Source: an uncultured Granulosicoccus sp. (GTDB lineage: Bacteria > Pseudomonadota > Gammaproteobacteria > Granulosicoccales > Granulosicoccaceae). Taken from it: 64,000 nt of DNA. A program made the position numbers and the translations under genes. Below the pieces are notes generated by a model. That model made no database searches. It was given only the letters and a program-made list of their open reading frames with translations, and was not told the DNA's origin. Positions 37,985-50,638 of the stretch are shown here, piece after piece; position 1 is the first letter of the stretch; the number at the start of each line of letters is the position of its first letter. Location of the stretch: NCBI GenBank assembly GCA_947492525.1, contig CANLNQ010000001.1:248001-312000 (forward strand), given 5' to 3'.

Positions 37985-39114
37985 TTGCTCTCACCCTTCA
38001 GTTTTTGATTCAAGCCGACACAGTAGTCGGTCAATGTGATCATGGCGCCGCGACAATCATGGATTGGTGTGATATCGACATTCACGATTGCCTTGCGCTC
38101 TTTCCAGATCCGGTTGATCATCGGATGGTCAGCGGCAGCACAGGAATCGATCTCCTGAATGTCATCGTTCTCGAATGCCAGCCGCGTTGCTTCCATCATC
38201 AGCAAGGAGCCCAGCGAATATTGCTTGTATTCGTAATCGCTGGCGATCTTGACTGTGCAGGCATGGGTCCTGACCAGCGACCTGAACACGATCACGCTCG
38301 CTATCGTTTCATCGTCCAGCGTCATGCTCACGATATGCGCACTCCCCCTCGCCATACCCTCTCGCAGACAGGCTTCGAAGTAGCGCTGGTGCTCGATGTC
38401 GCACGCTATCGCAGTGCCCTGGTCCTGTTTCCATCCCTGATTCTCGAGATCAAAGAAGTCCTGCACGGCTCTCTCGACCACGGACTCGTCTGAATTCCCG
38501 TCGATCAGTCGCGTCCTCAGATCACCCAGCTCGCTCAGTCTGTTCTTGTTGCGACGAAGCTCCTTGCGCTTCTTCTTGTTGATGGTCGGTAGAAAGACGT
38601 CATCGTAATTACCGACGCTCGAAACCATGGCCCGAGAGACCACCCGCGGGTTCACTTTTGATACAACACCCGGAATGGCCTTGCCGGCTACGGTGGACAT
38701 CATCTCGCTGTCGCCTGCCAGCCAGTACAGGGAGACGAATGAAGAAAGCCCCTTGTGTGCCCGGACGTGCTCGAGCATGCACTGCAGCACCTCGCCTGTC
38801 CTGTTTCTGGCAATCAGCGGTGTGCACAGAAAACAGTAATCGTGACGCCAGATACCGGTACGACGGATGGGCAGACCCCGGTATCGTTTCTCCACAACCA
38901 GGGGCACCAGGCCCAGCATGCTCTGGCAACTGCGATCCTCCCAGACCACCAGCACTTGAACGCCCTCTGAACTCAGGTGCTGCAGGGCAGGCAGCAGACA
39001 CCAGGATTCGAAGAAGGGGTTGGGGGTCGCTGCATTTCCTGCCAATTCATCCCATGCAGTCGCATGTTTCCGGATGCCCTCCACGCCAGCAAATGATTCT
39101 GCATATATAGCCAA
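37981..39114 (-). CDS. CelD/BcsL-like GNAT acetyltransferase
   Basis: A 377-residue protein of the double-GNAT CelD type: TPNPFFESWCLLPALQHL near the N-terminus, KKKRKELRRNKNRLSELGD in the middle, and the C-terminal half ending with YEYKQYSLGSLLMMEATRLA. Relatives transfer acyl groups in polysaccharide or cell-envelope biosynthesis. The start codon is TTG (39114), with GTTATAACC just upstream. It is translationally coupled to the JmjC-like cupin, hinting at two modifications of one target. Confidence 0.8.
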   Translation of the reverse strand: MAIYAESFAGVEGIRKHATAWDELAGNAATPNPFFESWCLLPALQHLSSEGVQVLVVWEDRSCQSMLGLVPLVVEKRYRGLPIRRTGIWRHDYCFLCTPLIARNRTGEVLQCMLEHVRAHKGLSSFVSLYWLAGDSEMMSTVAGKAIPGVVSKVNPRVVSRAMVSSVGNYDDVFLPTINKKKRKELRRNKNRLSELGDLRTRLIDGNSDESVVERAVQDFFDLENQGWKQDQGTAIACDIEHQRYFEACLREGMARGSAHIVSMTLDDETIASVIVFRSLVRTHACTVKIASDYEYKQYSLGSLLMMEATRLAFENDDIQEIDSCAAADHPMINRIWKERKAIVNVDITPIHDCRGAMITLTDYCVGLNQKLKGESK

Positions 39115-39784
39115 GGTTATAACTTCATCTTGTCGTTGGTTGAGCTCCCGAATGGCACACCGACTCTCTGCCTCAGGGGTAGTGGTCGTGGTACCGCGAG
39201 ATTACTGTCTTGCCTCTTGCATTGAACGACAGGACTCATTCGCATGGTGCGGCAAATGCCTCCCTCAAATACGTGCATTTTATTACCCGGCAAGGCGCTC
39301 GAACGCGAAGCATGCCCAGCTCAGGCCCCTCATCACCGGCCTTGTCGATACGACGCCATGCGGGGCCTGGCACACAGGACCTTCAGCACGGAGTCGATCC
39401 GACACAAAGCATGAGCGTATCGTATCAAGGATAGCCGGCGGGAATTGCACGACCAGCCGACAGAATCCCGCTGCCAGTATTTCATCCTGTCTCTCCATGC
39501 CCGTTATGGCAGGAATCGACCGACTCGAGGTCACGATTCACCTGACCGATGGCCGGGTACTCTGTGGGTCCAACGCGCTTTCAGGGATCGATGCCGACAC
39601 GTCGACGACATGCAGCGTCCTCAGAGGCAAATCGGCACAAGAAGGTTCCGTATGAAGTCATGGAGGGTCAAAATCCATGACGGGCACGCAGTTCGCCGCC
39701 TTGCGACTTCAGCAGCGTCTCATGGACGCTCGCCTGACTCAGGCGCTGCCCGACATCGCGATCAACGCCCAGGCGCGCTCGCCG
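39115..39784. other. 670-bp stretch without a recognised gene
   Basis: Longest gene-poor stretch in the window. Several open frames cross it (39020-39655 and 39445-39834 on plus, 39283-39534 on minus), but none shows domain-like sequence. A 52-codon frame from about 39497 to 39655 (MPVMAGIDRLEVTIHLTDGR...) is the least unlikely small gene. The stretch may hold decayed coding sequence. Confidence 0.5.
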
Positions 39785-40459
39785 TCACATCAAGCCCCGC
39801 TCCGCCAATGAGGTCTGCACCCCCTGCCCGATGATGAGGTGATCCAGCACCCGCACATCGATCAAGGCCAACGCATCCACCAGCTTGCGAGTCAAACGCA
39901 CATCGGTATCGGAGGGTTCGGCAACGCCTGAGGGATGATTGTGCGCAAAGATCACCGCGGCGGCATTACTCGACAGACAACGCTTGACCACTTCCCGCGG
40001 ATAGACCGCCGCGCTGTCGATGGTGCCGCGAAATAGCTCCCGGTATTCAATGACCCGGTGCCGGTTGTCGAGAAACAGGCCGGCAAACACTTCATGACCC
40101 AGACCGGTCAGGTGTAGCGAGAGATACTGACGCACATGCTCCGGAGAACTGAGCACATCGCCCTGCATGCTGGTCTCGAACACATGCCGACGACTGATCT
40201 CCAATGCTGCCTGCAGGACGCTGTAGCGCGCCTCCCCCAGGCCGCGTGTCTCGCAGAAGCAGCGCCGCTCGGCCATCAGCAGTGCGCTCAGTCCGCCAAA
40301 GCTGCGCAGCGCCTCGCGCGCCACCTGCACCGCAGAATTGCCGGCAGTGCCGGTCTGAATGAAGATGGCCAGCAGTTCGGCATCGCTCAGCGAACCGACA
40401 CCGTGGTGCAACAGTTTTTCGCGCGGCCGCTCGGTTTGCGGCCAGTCCCTTATCGCCAT
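39785..40459 (-). CDS. radC: RadC family JAB-domain protein
   Basis: A 224-residue protein from ATG 40459. The N-terminal helix-hairpin region has [20 protein letters not shown]; the C-terminal JAMM metal motif is [16 protein letters not shown]. Despite its name, RadC has no proven repair role. It diverges from coaBC with 145 bp between starts, the common gammaproteobacterial arrangement. A longer upstream frame is rejected because homology begins at MAIRDWP. Confidence 0.93.
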   Translation of the reverse strand: MAIRDWPQTERPREKLLHHGVGSLSDAELLAIFIQTGTAGNSAVQVAREALRSFGGLSALLMAERRCFCETRGLGEARYSVLQAALEISRRHVFETSMQGDVLSSPEHVRQYLSLHLTGLGHEVFAGLFLDNRHRVIEYRELFRGTIDSAAVYPREVVKRCLSSNAAAVIFAHNHPSGVAEPSDTDVRLTRKLVDALALIDVRVLDHLIIGQGVQTSLAERGLM

Positions 40460-40604
40460 GATCAGCATCCTTGTGATCGTTGAATGGTCGTTGCAGTAGA
40501 TCACATGCCGGGCAGTAGAGTCATCGATGCACGCTGCCGATATGTCGTTCTGTGAAGCCTGACACAGCCCTCGGCACCGCAGACAAACTGATACCATTAC
40601 CCCC

Positions 40605-41906
40605 ATGTCAACACTCAGCAACAAGAAGATACTCCTTGGTGTTTCCGGAGGCATCGCCGCTTATAAAAGCGCCATTCTGGCCCGTCGCTTGATCGACGAG
40701 GGTGCCACCGTGCGCGTGGTCATGACGCAAGGCGCTCTGGCCTTCATGCAACCCTTGACCTTTCAGGCGCTTACCGGAAACCCGGTACACACCGACCTGC
40801 TGGACCCGGCTGCCGAAGCGGCCATGGGGCATATCGAGCTGGCACGCTGGCCGGATGCCATTCTGATCGCGCCTGCCAGTGCCAATACACTGGCACGTCT
40901 GACTCACGGGCTCGCCGATGATCTGCTGAGCACCCTGTGCCTGGCGACCGACGTGCCGGTACACGTGGCCCCCGCGATGAACCGCCTGATGTGGCAGAAC
41001 CCTGCGACACAGGCCAACTGCCAGACCCTGCGCTCTCGCGGCGTGCGCTTCTTCGGTCCGGGCGATGGTTTGCAGGCCTGTGGCGAAACGGGTTCGGGTC
41101 GCATGCTTGAGCCTGAAGAGATTCGTGATCTGCTGATTGCCGCCATGCAGGGCCCGGCAAGCAGCTCGGCCGGGCTGGCAGACCCATCCGCTGCCAGCGC
41201 AGCGGCCGAAGGCGCGGCAACGGCCAGCTCGGACACATCGCTGAAGGGCAGGCACATTCTGATCACCGCAGGCCCGACCCGAGAGGCCATCGACCCGGTG
41301 CGCTACATCAGCAATCACAGTTCGGGCAAGATGGGCTTTGCCCTGGCCGAAGCCGCCCGCGAGGCGGGTGCCCGTGTGACGCTCGTGGCCGGCCCCGTCA
41401 ACCTCTCATCCGACCCGGCCATCAAGCGCATTGATGTGGTCTCCGCCAAAGACATGCTCGAGGCTGTCATGGGGGCAGTCGGTGATGCCGATGTGTTCAT
41501 CTCGGTAGCGGCCGTCAGTGATTATCGCCTGGAGCAGATCCAGGAGCAGAAGATCAAGAAAAGCGCAGATCAGATGACCCTGTCGCTGGTGCGCAACCCC
41601 GACATTCTGCACAGCGTGTCCGCACTGCCCGATCGGCCGTTCGTGGTGGGCTTTGCCGCCGAGACCGAGCAGGTCGAAGCCCATGCCCGTGGCAAGATGG
41701 AGAGGAAGGCTCTGGACATGATTGCAGCCAACCACGTCGCCCAGGCAGACAACCCCGTCTTTGGCAGTGACACCAATGCTCTGGATGTCTACTGGCCAGT
41801 CGATCAGGGTCATGCTCACATACCATCCGCCGACAAGCAGGCTGTTGCCCGGTCGTTGCTGGATATCATCTCTCTCCGGTTTCAGGCCCACAAGCTCGCT
41901 CAATGA
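40605..41906 (+). CDS. coaBC: Bifunctional phosphopantothenoylcysteine decarboxylase / phosphopantothenate-cysteine ligase
   Basis: A 433-residue coenzyme A biosynthesis enzyme. The CoaC half has [13 protein letters not shown], the active-site HIELARWPD and PAMNRLMW. The CoaB half begins [20 protein letters not shown], with [12 protein letters not shown] and the KIKK loop before MTLSLV. An Ala/Ser-rich linker of about 35 residues joins them (residues 183-210), longer than usual. It overlaps dut by four bases (ATGA). Confidence 0.96.
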   Translation: MSTLSNKKILLGVSGGIAAYKSAILARRLIDEGATVRVVMTQGALAFMQPLTFQALTGNPVHTDLLDPAAEAAMGHIELARWPDAILIAPASANTLARLTHGLADDLLSTLCLATDVPVHVAPAMNRLMWQNPATQANCQTLRSRGVRFFGPGDGLQACGETGSGRMLEPEEIRDLLIAAMQGPASSSAGLADPSAASAAAEGAATASSDTSLKGRHILITAGPTREAIDPVRYISNHSSGKMGFALAEAAREAGARVTLVAGPVNLSSDPAIKRIDVVSAKDMLEAVMGAVGDADVFISVAAVSDYRLEQIQEQKIKKSADQMTLSLVRNPDILHSVSALPDRPFVVGFAAETEQVEAHARGKMERKALDMIAANHVAQADNPVFGSDTNALDVYWPVDQGHAHIPSADKQAVARSLLDIISLRFQAHKLAQ

Positions 41907-42358
41907 ACAGTGTTGACTACACCATCGTCGATCCGCGTATCGGTGACACCATTGCATTACCCGAATACGCCAGTGCAGGCTCTGCAGGTCTGGACCTGCG
42001 CGCCTGTGTCGAGCAGACGCTGACATTGCAGCCCGGCGCTACCGAGTTGCTGCCAACGGGGCTGTGCATTCATATTGCCGACCCCGGCTATGCCGGCCTG
42101 ATCCTGCCGCGCTCCGGCCTCGGCCACAAACATGGCATCGTGCTGGGCAACCTGGTGGGCCTTATCGATTCCGATTATCAAGGACAATTGTTCGTCTCCT
42201 GCTGGAACCGTAGCAGCGAGCCATTCGATATCGAAGTGGGCACCCGCATTGCCCAGCTGGTCATCGTGCCGGTGGCACAAGTCAGCTTCAACCGGGTGGA
42301 GAGTTTCGATGCCAGCTCCCGAGGCGAAGGTGGCTTCGGCTCGACCGGCAAACAATAA
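41903..42358 (+). CDS. dut: dUTP diphosphatase
   Basis: A 151-residue homotrimeric dUTPase that hydrolyses dUTP to dUMP. The five motifs are present: [37 protein letters not shown] and the C-terminal [10 protein letters not shown] arm. Position after coaBC is classic for Gammaproteobacteria. Confidence 0.97.
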   Translation: MNSVDYTIVDPRIGDTIALPEYASAGSAGLDLRACVEQTLTLQPGATELLPTGLCIHIADPGYAGLILPRSGLGHKHGIVLGNLVGLIDSDYQGQLFVSCWNRSSEPFDIEVGTRIAQLVIVPVAQVSFNRVESFDASSRGEGGFGSTGKQ

Positions 42359-42437
42359 GCCTTTTCAACATGGAATTCGCTGCACGACACGGCCGTTCCG
42401 ACAGCGACACTGAATCAGCCTTTAACGGAGTACGAGC

Positions 42438-43820
42438 ATGAGCATATCCCCCGCAATATTTCGCGCCTATGACATTCGTGGTGTGGTCACGGACGCGTTG
42501 ACACCGGCAGCCGTCGAACAGATCGGACGAGCCTTCGGCAGCGAATGCCACGAGCGACAGATCGAGACCGTAGTGGTTGCCCGCGATGGTCGCCTCTCCG
42601 GTCCTGAGCTGATCAGTGCACTGAGCAAGGGCATCCAGAGCACTGGCGTCAATGTCATCAACATCGGCATGGTGCCGACACCGGTCCTGTATTTTGCCAC
42701 CTACCATCTGAACACCGGTACCGGCATCATGGTCACCGGCAGCCACAACCCGCCCGAGTACAACGGTCTGAAGATGGTACTGAGTGGTGACGCACTGTTC
42801 GGCGATGGCATCACTGCCCTGCATACACGTCTGGTGGAAGGCAATCTTCATGACAGTGACCAGCCCGGTACGCTGAGCGAGCAGGACATCCTTCAGGACT
42901 ATCTGGATCGCATTCTGGGTGATGTCAAACTGGCGCGCCCCATGAGCATTGCCTATGATTGCGGCAATGGCGTCGCCGGCGCTGCGGCTCCGCAACTGTT
43001 CGATGGGCTCGGTTGCAAGAGCTCGGCCCTGTTCACCGAGGTGGATGGCAACTTCCCCAACCACCACCCGGACCCGGCCAAGCTGGAGAACCTGGAAGAC
43101 CTCATCAAGCTGGTCAGGGACGAAAAACACGAGGTGGGTCTGGCCTTCGACGGCGATGGCGACCGGGTCGGCGTGGTCGACGATCAGGGCAATGTGATCT
43201 GGCCGGATCGACAGATGGTGCTGTTCGCCCGTGATGTACTGAAACGCAACCCCGGTGGCCGCATCATCTATGACGTCAAGTGTTCCAAGATTCTGCCCGC
43301 TGCCATCAGCGAAGCCGGCGGTGAGCCGGACATGTGGAAGACCGGTCACTCCTTCATCAAGGCACGCATCAAGGAGACCGGCGCCCTGCTCGGCGGAGAG
43401 ATGAGTGGGCACATGTTCTTCAAGGAGCGCTGGTACGGTTTTGACGATGCCCTGTATGCGGCGGCCCGGCTGCTGGAAATCCTGTCACAGACCGACAAGC
43501 CCGCCAGTGAGATCTTCGGCGCCATTCCCAACAGCATCAATACACCCGAGCTGAATGTGACGCTGGACAAGGACGGTGCTCAGCATGCATTCATCGAGAA
43601 ATTCATTGCCGGGACCGATTTCGGCGATGCCCAGCTCACCACCATCGACGGTGTACGCGCAGACTACGCCGATGGTTGGGGTCTGGTACGGGCTTCCAAT
43701 ACCACCCCGTCACTGGTCATTCGCTTCGAGGCGGATACCCAGGAAGCCATGGATCGCATTCAGGCGCAGTTTCGCAGTGCCATGCAGGCCACCGACAGCA
43801 GTGTCGCCGTACCGTTCTGA
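42438..43820 (+). CDS. algC: Phosphomannomutase / phosphoglucomutase
   Basis: A 460-residue alpha-D-phosphohexomutase. The phosphoserine loop VTGSHNPPEYNGLK is near residue 104, metal-binding FDGDGDRVGVVD near 240, the sugar-binding GGEMSGHMFF near 325 and the C-terminal phosphate loop RASNTTPSLVIRFE. It supplies mannose-1-P or glucose-1-P for polysaccharide and LPS synthesis. It sits between dut and argB as in many Pseudomonas-like genomes. Confidence 0.96.
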   Translation: MSISPAIFRAYDIRGVVTDALTPAAVEQIGRAFGSECHERQIETVVVARDGRLSGPELISALSKGIQSTGVNVINIGMVPTPVLYFATYHLNTGTGIMVTGSHNPPEYNGLKMVLSGDALFGDGITALHTRLVEGNLHDSDQPGTLSEQDILQDYLDRILGDVKLARPMSIAYDCGNGVAGAAAPQLFDGLGCKSSALFTEVDGNFPNHHPDPAKLENLEDLIKLVRDEKHEVGLAFDGDGDRVGVVDDQGNVIWPDRQMVLFARDVLKRNPGGRIIYDVKCSKILPAAISEAGGEPDMWKTGHSFIKARIKETGALLGGEMSGHMFFKERWYGFDDALYAAARLLEILSQTDKPASEIFGAIPNSINTPELNVTLDKDGAQHAFIEKFIAGTDFGDAQLTTIDGVRADYADGWGLVRASNTTPSLVIRFEADTQEAMDRIQAQFRSAMQATDSSVAVPF

Positions 43821-44750
<930 letters not shown>

Positions 44751-45075
44751 AGCAGCAGTCCTGATCCTGCCATCTGCCGGTTCCGATGATCATGTCCGGA
44801 TGATCATCGGCATCGACTCGTTCTCACGATTCTAAAGAGGCACGGCGAAACGGCAGTCGTCATCTTGCGCCGATGGCCTGCCCGAATAGCCTGACTGCCC
44901 ACGACACCGCAAATCCCCTCAACCCCCGACATCGCACAGGCGGCGAATTACCCCCGCAATCAGCACGCCGGCTCGTTACCTGAACAGCCCACGAACAGCG
45001 GCAGATCGGTCAAGAATGGCGCCACGGGGCCGATGAAACGAGGACTGTGGTTTTTCCGGGTAATGGGTTGTGGCG
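44751..45075. other. Intergenic region with a palindromic hairpin
   Basis: 325 bp between argB and the binding-protein gene. Apart from the inverted repeat at 44783-44810, nothing with clear function was seen. Confidence 0.5.
44783..44810. terminator. Inverted repeat CCGATGATCAT / ATGATCATCGG
   Basis: A perfect 11-bp inverted repeat with a six-base loop, 32 bp after the argB stop. There is no strong T-tract. The TGATCA core is itself palindromic, so an operator is also possible. Confidence 0.5.
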
Positions 45076-46269
45076 ATGAAATTCAGATCACTTGTAGTCA
45101 GATGCACTCTGCTGGCGAGCTGCCTGTACGGCACGTCCTTGTGGGCCGAAGAAGCCGGTGTCTTTTCGGATCGCATTGTTCTGGGCCAATCGGCAGCCTT
45201 TGAAGGACCTGCCATGGCGCTGGGGCTCGGCATGCGCCAGGGCTTGCAGGCGGCCTTCAACGAGGTCAATGAACAGGGCGGCGTGCATGGTCGTCGGATC
45301 GAGCTTCTGAGCCTCAACGACGGTTACGAGCCGGATCGGGCCATCGCCAACACGCGGCAGTTGATCGAGAAGGACAAGGTCTTCGCCCTGATAGGCGCCG
45401 TGGGCACCCCCACATCCAAGGCAGCCCAGCCTCTGGCAAAGGACGCAGGCGTCCCCTTCATCGGCCCCTTCACCGGCGCTGGCTTCCTGCGTGATCCGGA
45501 CAATACCCATGTGGTCAATGTCAGAGCGACCTATGATCAGGAGACCGAAGCCTGGATCAAACACCTGACCGAGGACCTGGACAGCCAGCGCATTGCCATC
45601 CTCTATCAGGATGACTCCTTCGGACGAGTAGGACTCGCCGGGGTGAAGAAGGCCATGGAGAAACGGCAACTGTCTCTGGTTGCCGAAGGCACCTACGCAA
45701 GAAACAGTGTTGCCGTCAAGACGGCTCTGCTGAAGATTCGCAAGGCAAAACCCGATGCCATCGTCATGGTCGGCTCATACAAGCCCATAGCGGCGTTCGT
45801 GAAACTGGCCCGCAAGATCCGTCTGGACCCGCACTTCGTCACCATTTCCTTTGTCGGTAGCAAGGCCCTTGCTGCAGAACTCGGCAGTGCCGGGGAAGGT
45901 GTTGTCGTCACCCAGGTCGTACCTTCTCACACGGACACCTCCGTCGAGCTGGTCAATCAGTATCAAGCGGCACTGGCCAGACAGAATGTCAGCGCGGAAT
46001 CCGGCTTCGTATCCCTGGAAGGTTATCTGGTTGGCAGACTGATGATCGAGGCGCTGGAGAGAGCCGGACCCGACTTGAGCCGCGATGAGCTGATCAATCA
46101 GTTCCAGCAAAAGGAGGTGGCAATCAGCATCGGTGATGTTGTCCTGAACTACGGTCCCGGCGACAATCAGGGCATGGAGCGCGTCTACCTGTCCGTATTG
46201 CAGGAGGATGGTACCTTCCGCTACGTCGAACGTCTGGATCAAGCCATCAACACAGCCGAACTTCCCTAG
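45076..46269 (+). CDS. Periplasmic binding protein, branched-chain amino acid (Peripla_BP_6) type
   Basis: A 397-residue exported protein from ATG 45076 (GTG 45070 also possible) with a signal peptide ending SLWA. The fold is seen in [58 protein letters not shown] and the ligand-cleft regions. No ABC permease or ATPase follows. The next gene, 13 bp on, is a chemoreceptor, so this is most likely a sensory receptor protein. Ligand unknown, probably a small carboxylate or amide as in urea- or amino-acid-binding relatives. Confidence 0.9.
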   Translation: MKFRSLVVRCTLLASCLYGTSLWAEEAGVFSDRIVLGQSAAFEGPAMALGLGMRQGLQAAFNEVNEQGGVHGRRIELLSLNDGYEPDRAIANTRQLIEKDKVFALIGAVGTPTSKAAQPLAKDAGVPFIGPFTGAGFLRDPDNTHVVNVRATYDQETEAWIKHLTEDLDSQRIAILYQDDSFGRVGLAGVKKAMEKRQLSLVAEGTYARNSVAVKTALLKIRKAKPDAIVMVGSYKPIAAFVKLARKIRLDPHFVTISFVGSKALAAELGSAGEGVVVTQVVPSHTDTSVELVNQYQAALARQNVSAESGFVSLEGYLVGRLMIEALERAGPDLSRDELINQFQQKEVAISIGDVVLNYGPGDNQGMERVYLSVLQEDGTFRYVERLDQAINTAELP

Positions 46270-46282
46270 GCGTCCTGCTGCG

Positions 46283-49063
46283 ATGAACAGAATCACCATG
46301 GGGATACGGCCCAAGCTGCTGGCAGCGTTCGGGCTGATATTGGCAACCACGCTCATGGCCAGTGGAATTGCCCTGTATGCCTACACGCGTTTCTCCGATG
46401 CCATGACCGAGATCACGCAGCAGCGCGTGCCGTTCATGGCAGACTCCATGGAGCTGACACGCCTGGGCATGCAGACCAGCGCCATCGTGCCATTGCTGTC
46501 CGCCGCCAGTTCCCCTGAGCAAGCACAGCGGTTTCACAGCGCCCTGCAGGCAAATTCGCAGAAGATCAAGGCGCTTCTGTCTCCAACCGAACGAGAAAGC
46601 ACGCTGGTCAGCACCTCGGCGCCACTGGAAATCGTACAACGCATTCAGGACCAGATTGACAGCCTGAGCCTTCGCGTGGAAGAACAGCTCGAAGCGCAAC
46701 GCAGGCTTGACGAGGCGAGTATCAGCAGCAACACGAAGCAGGTAGCCATCAACCACCTGCTACGCGACATCATCGACTCGGCTACCTTCGACTTCGTCAT
46801 CCAGGCTGAAGACATGTTCAGCGAGAACAGCGAGCTGATCGACACGATGCTCTACCAGAGCATCAGCACGATTGTTGCTGCATTGCAGATGGAGTCGGAC
46901 GCCAACAGACTGTTCACCGAACTCAAGTCATCGACTGACAAACTGACACCATTTTCGCGAAACAAGAGTCAGGAAAGCGCCTCCGCCATCCTGGCTCATA
47001 TGCACACGAAACGTGCAGAGATCGACGCTTCCTACATCAGTGAACTCGCCGTTATCGACGCGATCCTGTTGCGTCTTGACGAGCTGACACTGGGTGAGAG
47101 TTCCCTGTTTCAGGGTCAGCCCCTGGCGTCGACCACAGAGTCACAGACACTGATCGACGAATTGCAGGAACTGGAATTCCAGCTGGTGGAAGAGCTTTCA
47201 CGGATTCTGGACGCCGGCTATGCGCGGGTGTTCAAGACCAGTCAGGAGCTCGGTATCAGTGCCAGAGAGACCCTGCCACTGTTCATGAGCGAAGGTGTTG
47301 CAAGCCTGGTCAGCCTGCTTGAACTGCGGGCGGAACTGAACACCATGGCAGGGATACTGGCGCAAGTTCCGCAGACCTCCGACACCTCGACATTGCTGCC
47401 TCTGGCAGAGCGCTACACCGCGGCTCGGGACGCCATAGTCTCCAACCTGACAGCCGTGGACAATGCCGAAGGCATGGATGAGGTACGGACCCTGCTCGGA
47501 GAACTGTTCGCCATAGGGGAGATCGAAACCGGCATCTTCGAACTGAAGCGTGTTTCCCTGAAGAGCGAAGAGCGCGTCGGACAGGTTCAACAGGAACTGA
47601 GCAGTACGCAGGACAACTTCGTCAACCAACTGGCAGAGCAGGTACAGCTGAGTCGCTCCCATGTTGAATCAGCCGGCGCGGACATCCTGTCCATGATCGA
47701 TGCCAGCAGAATGCAGTTGTTCATTGTGGCGCTACTGAGCCTGATCATCACTGCTGGCATCTACTGGCTTCTGATATCCAGAGACCTGCTGGCCAGATTG
47801 CTGCAGACCATCACGGCCCTGCGCTCGGTGGCCGATGGCAACTACGATGTGTCGGTGAATCTGTCCGGTCATGACGAACTGAGTGATCTGGCTCGGACGG
47901 TCGAGGTGTTTCGCGGCAATGCCCTGAAAGCCCAGCAACTTCAGGAAGAGCGCAGTGAACTGGCAGCCCTGCAACAAGAGCAGGAACGCAAGGTGGCCGA
48001 GCAGGAGCAGGCCGTGCGTGAGCAGGAGATCGCCCGTCACCGCCAGGAACAGGCAGAGTCGGCCCGTCAGAAAAGGGAGGCCGATGAACTGCAGATGCGA
48101 GTGGATCAGCTGCTGGCCGCCGTCAGTGCAGCGGCCGAAGGCAACCTCAACCACCCGATCAATATCACGGGAGAGGACCTGGCCGGACAAATGGCGAAGG
48201 CTCTGGACTCCCTGTTCAGCGGCCTGCGCAGCAGCATGTCGAGCATCAACATGAATTCCGCTCAATTGACTCGCGCCTCGGAGAGTCTGACCAAGCTGTC
48301 GGTTGAGATGTTCGACTCGGCAAAAGCCAACTCCGCGCATGCGCTCGAGGCATCCAACCTGACCAATGATGTCGGCGCCAGTGTGGACAGCGTTGCCGGT
48401 GCCACTGAACAGATGAGTTCCTCCATCAAGGAAATCGCGCGCAATACCCGGGAGGCGGAAACCGTGGCTGCCGAAGCGGTCAGCCTGGCAAAGTCGACCG
48501 ACACCACCGTTCGCAAGCTGGCCGACAGCAGTGCCGGCATCGGACATGTCATCAAAGTGATCACCTCCATTGCCGAGCAGACCAATCTGCTGGCACTCAA
48601 TGCCACGATCGAAGCGGCACGAGCCGGTGATGCCGGTAAGGGGTTTGCAGTCGTGGCTACCGAAGTGAAGGAGCTGGCCAAGGAGACCGCCAGGGCGACC
48701 GACCAGATCGAGTCACGCATCAGTGACATTCAAGCCGACACGGAATCGGCCGTTCTTGCCATCCAGTCGATCAGCGGCATCATCGACAAGATCAGCGCCA
48801 TTCAGTCTGCCATATCGGTTGCCGTGTCCCAGCAATCCAGTGTCACTCAGGAAATCAGCCGGTCGATCCTGCAGACTGCCGACGGTAGCCAGGCCATCTC
48901 CTCGCTCATCGACGGTGTCGCCGAAAAGGCACAATCCAATCAGCAGGCTTCCGACGACGTCAGCAAGGCCGCCGGTGAGCTGTCCGACATGTCTGCCCAA
49001 CTACAGCTGCTGGTTCAACGCTACGCGGCCAATCAGGACGACGGCAACGCCATGGCTGCCTGA
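46283..49063 (+). CDS. Methyl-accepting chemotaxis protein with very large periplasmic helical domain
   Basis: A 926-residue chemoreceptor from ATG 46283. TM1 spans about residues 10-30, then about 440 residues of mostly helical periplasmic sequence, TM2 at about 477-499, HAMP (500-553), a Gln/Glu-rich coiled coil (560-610), a second HAMP-like segment (about 612-660), and the signalling domain with hairpin tip [20 protein letters not shown] near 765. No Cys-free CheR-tether is seen at the C-terminus. The long helical sensor and the adjacent binding protein resemble TorS/TorT-type sensing, where the receptor reads a ligand-loaded binding protein. Its last 31 bp overlap the opposing hydrolase gene. 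Confidence 0.92.
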   Translation: MNRITMGIRPKLLAAFGLILATTLMASGIALYAYTRFSDAMTEITQQRVPFMADSMELTRLGMQTSAIVPLLSAASSPEQAQRFHSALQANSQKIKALLSPTERESTLVSTSAPLEIVQRIQDQIDSLSLRVEEQLEAQRRLDEASISSNTKQVAINHLLRDIIDSATFDFVIQAEDMFSENSELIDTMLYQSISTIVAALQMESDANRLFTELKSSTDKLTPFSRNKSQESASAILAHMHTKRAEIDASYISELAVIDAILLRLDELTLGESSLFQGQPLASTTESQTLIDELQELEFQLVEELSRILDAGYARVFKTSQELGISARETLPLFMSEGVASLVSLLELRAELNTMAGILAQVPQTSDTSTLLPLAERYTAARDAIVSNLTAVDNAEGMDEVRTLLGELFAIGEIETGIFELKRVSLKSEERVGQVQQELSSTQDNFVNQLAEQVQLSRSHVESAGADILSMIDASRMQLFIVALLSLIITAGIYWLLISRDLLARLLQTITALRSVADGNYDVSVNLSGHDELSDLARTVEVFRGNALKAQQLQEERSELAALQQEQERKVAEQEQAVREQEIARHRQEQAESARQKREADELQMRVDQLLAAVSAAAEGNLNHPINITGEDLAGQMAKALDSLFSGLRSSMSSINMNSAQLTRASESLTKLSVEMFDSAKANSAHALEASNLTNDVGASVDSVAGATEQMSSSIKEIARNTREAETVAAEAVSLAKSTDTTVRKLADSSAGIGHVIKVITSIAEQTNLLALNATIEAARAGDAGKGFAVVATEVKELAKETARATDQIESRISDIQADTESAVLAIQSISGIIDKISAIQSAISVAVSQQSSVTQEISRSILQTADGSQAISSLIDGVAEKAQSNQQASDDVSKAAGELSDMSAQLQLLVQRYAANQDDGNAMAA

Positions 49064-50421
49064 TAGACAGCCGTACGCAGTTCACGCCTGATGGGGTAGC
49101 TGGACGAGGGATAGAGCTGCGTCAGAAAGACGACCAGGAGTTCCTCTGCCGGATCAATCCAGAAGAAGGTACTGGCCGCCCCGCCCCAGTGGCATTCGCC
49201 CACCGAGCCGAGCATCTGGGCTTCGATCGGGTCCAGCATCACGGCGAAGCCCAGACCGAAGCCGATACCGTTGTAACTGGTCTCGCTCCACACCGCCTGG
49301 CCCATCGACGCCATGTCGCCATTGCCCGGCAAATGGTTGCGGCACATGAAATCCACTGTCCGGGCAGCCAGCAGTCGCTGCCCGTCCAGTTCACCGCCAT
49401 TGAGCAGCATCTGGGCGAAACGGGCAAAGTCATCGATACTACCAGTCAGGCCCCCACCGCCGGACAGCAGTACAGGTGTCTGCAGGAATCCGCTCCTTGC
49501 CCCGGGATCGACCAGCAGCGGTGGCTGATGGGACAGACCCAGTGCCGCCGCACGCGCAGTCGAGACCTTGCCAGGATCCTGAGGAGGGACTGAGCCGGCA
49601 TCCGCATCCGTGGCCTTGCCGACACTGCCAAGCTCTCCGCCGGTGGCAGGCATGAACAGATCCGCCAGACGATCTTCGTCACCCTGGCGAACGTGAAATC
49701 CGGTATCGAGCATGCCCAGGGGCATGAAGATCCGATTTCGGAAGAAGTCATCCAGTGACTCCCCCGACCAGATCTCGACCAGCCTGCCGAGCACATCACT
49801 GGCCACGCTGTAATTCCACTGAGTGCCCGGCTGACACAGCAAGGGGGCCTTTGCCAGACGCTCGACCAGCTCGGCCAGTGGTGTGTCCGCCCCCGGAAAT
49901 TCCAGTCCATGATCACGATAGTAGCGATCCACGGGCGTTGCATTCATGAAGCTGTAGGTCAGTCCAGCCGTATGCGTCATCACCTGTCGCACGGTAATCG
50001 GACTGTGCTGCGGCACCACGTGCTGGAGTATGGCATCGGGGTCGTCAGTACCCGGCGCAGGCTCATGGCCATCCCATACCAGCGTATCGGCGAAGGCAGG
50101 GATATACCAGGCCAGCGGATCATCCAGCTGAAAGTGGCCTTGCTCATACAGCATCATGGCAGCCACCGCCGTGACCGGCTTGGTCATGGAGTACAGGCGT
50201 ACCAGCGTATCTCGCGTGAACGGTCGTTCAGCACCGAACTCGCTTGTCTGACGAGCCAGTCCGGCCGCCTTGAAGAAACCGGTTTCGCCCTGTCTGGCCA
50301 GCAGGACGCTGGCGCCAGCAACGCGGTTCTGCTGCACTTGCTGCTCCAGCCAGTGCTCCAGATGTTCAAGCCGTGCGGAATCCAGGCCCAGTGATGCGGG
50401 CGACGAAGCGGGTAATGTCAT
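49033..50421 (-). CDS. Beta-lactamase-fold serine hydrolase (EstB-like)
   Basis: A 462-residue class C-type serine hydrolase. Nucleophile Ser78 and Lys81 lie in LYSMTKPV, the Tyr motif reads [10 protein letters not shown], and the third motif is [10 protein letters not shown] instead of KTG, typical of esterases such as EstB rather than penicillin-binding proteins. No signal peptide is evident, so it is probably cytoplasmic. The substrate is likely an ester. Its 3' end overlaps the MCP gene by 31 bp. Confidence 0.88.
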   Translation of the reverse strand: MTLPASSPASLGLDSARLEHLEHWLEQQVQQNRVAGASVLLARQGETGFFKAAGLARQTSEFGAERPFTRDTLVRLYSMTKPVTAVAAMMLYEQGHFQLDDPLAWYIPAFADTLVWDGHEPAPGTDDPDAILQHVVPQHSPITVRQVMTHTAGLTYSFMNATPVDRYYRDHGLEFPGADTPLAELVERLAKAPLLCQPGTQWNYSVASDVLGRLVEIWSGESLDDFFRNRIFMPLGMLDTGFHVRQGDEDRLADLFMPATGGELGSVGKATDADAGSVPPQDPGKVSTARAAALGLSHQPPLLVDPGARSGFLQTPVLLSGGGGLTGSIDDFARFAQMLLNGGELDGQRLLAARTVDFMCRNHLPGNGDMASMGQAVWSETSYNGIGFGLGFAVMLDPIEAQMLGSVGECHWGGAASTFFWIDPAEELLVVFLTQLYPSSSYPIRRELRTAVYQAAMALPSS

Positions 50422-50638
50422 GAGTCGACACCTTCAGAACGAAGTGCCACACACTACACCATAAGCCGTTAGCGAAGAACTGATCCGGCAGCTCTTTCAA
50501 GACTCAGCCGAGTCTGCGCCGTGAGTGCAATACGCTCCGTGGACTGAGCGATGCGCTTATCCAGTGGATCGATCTGGAAACAAGCAAACACTCAGCGATT
50601 CTATCCGCCATGCAGGCAGGCGTTTACGCGACGGCGTA

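Noticed and set aside
39445..39834. 129-codon open frame in the gene-poor stretch
   Set aside because: Composition is Arg/His/Pro-rich and it overlaps the radC end; no features of a real protein.
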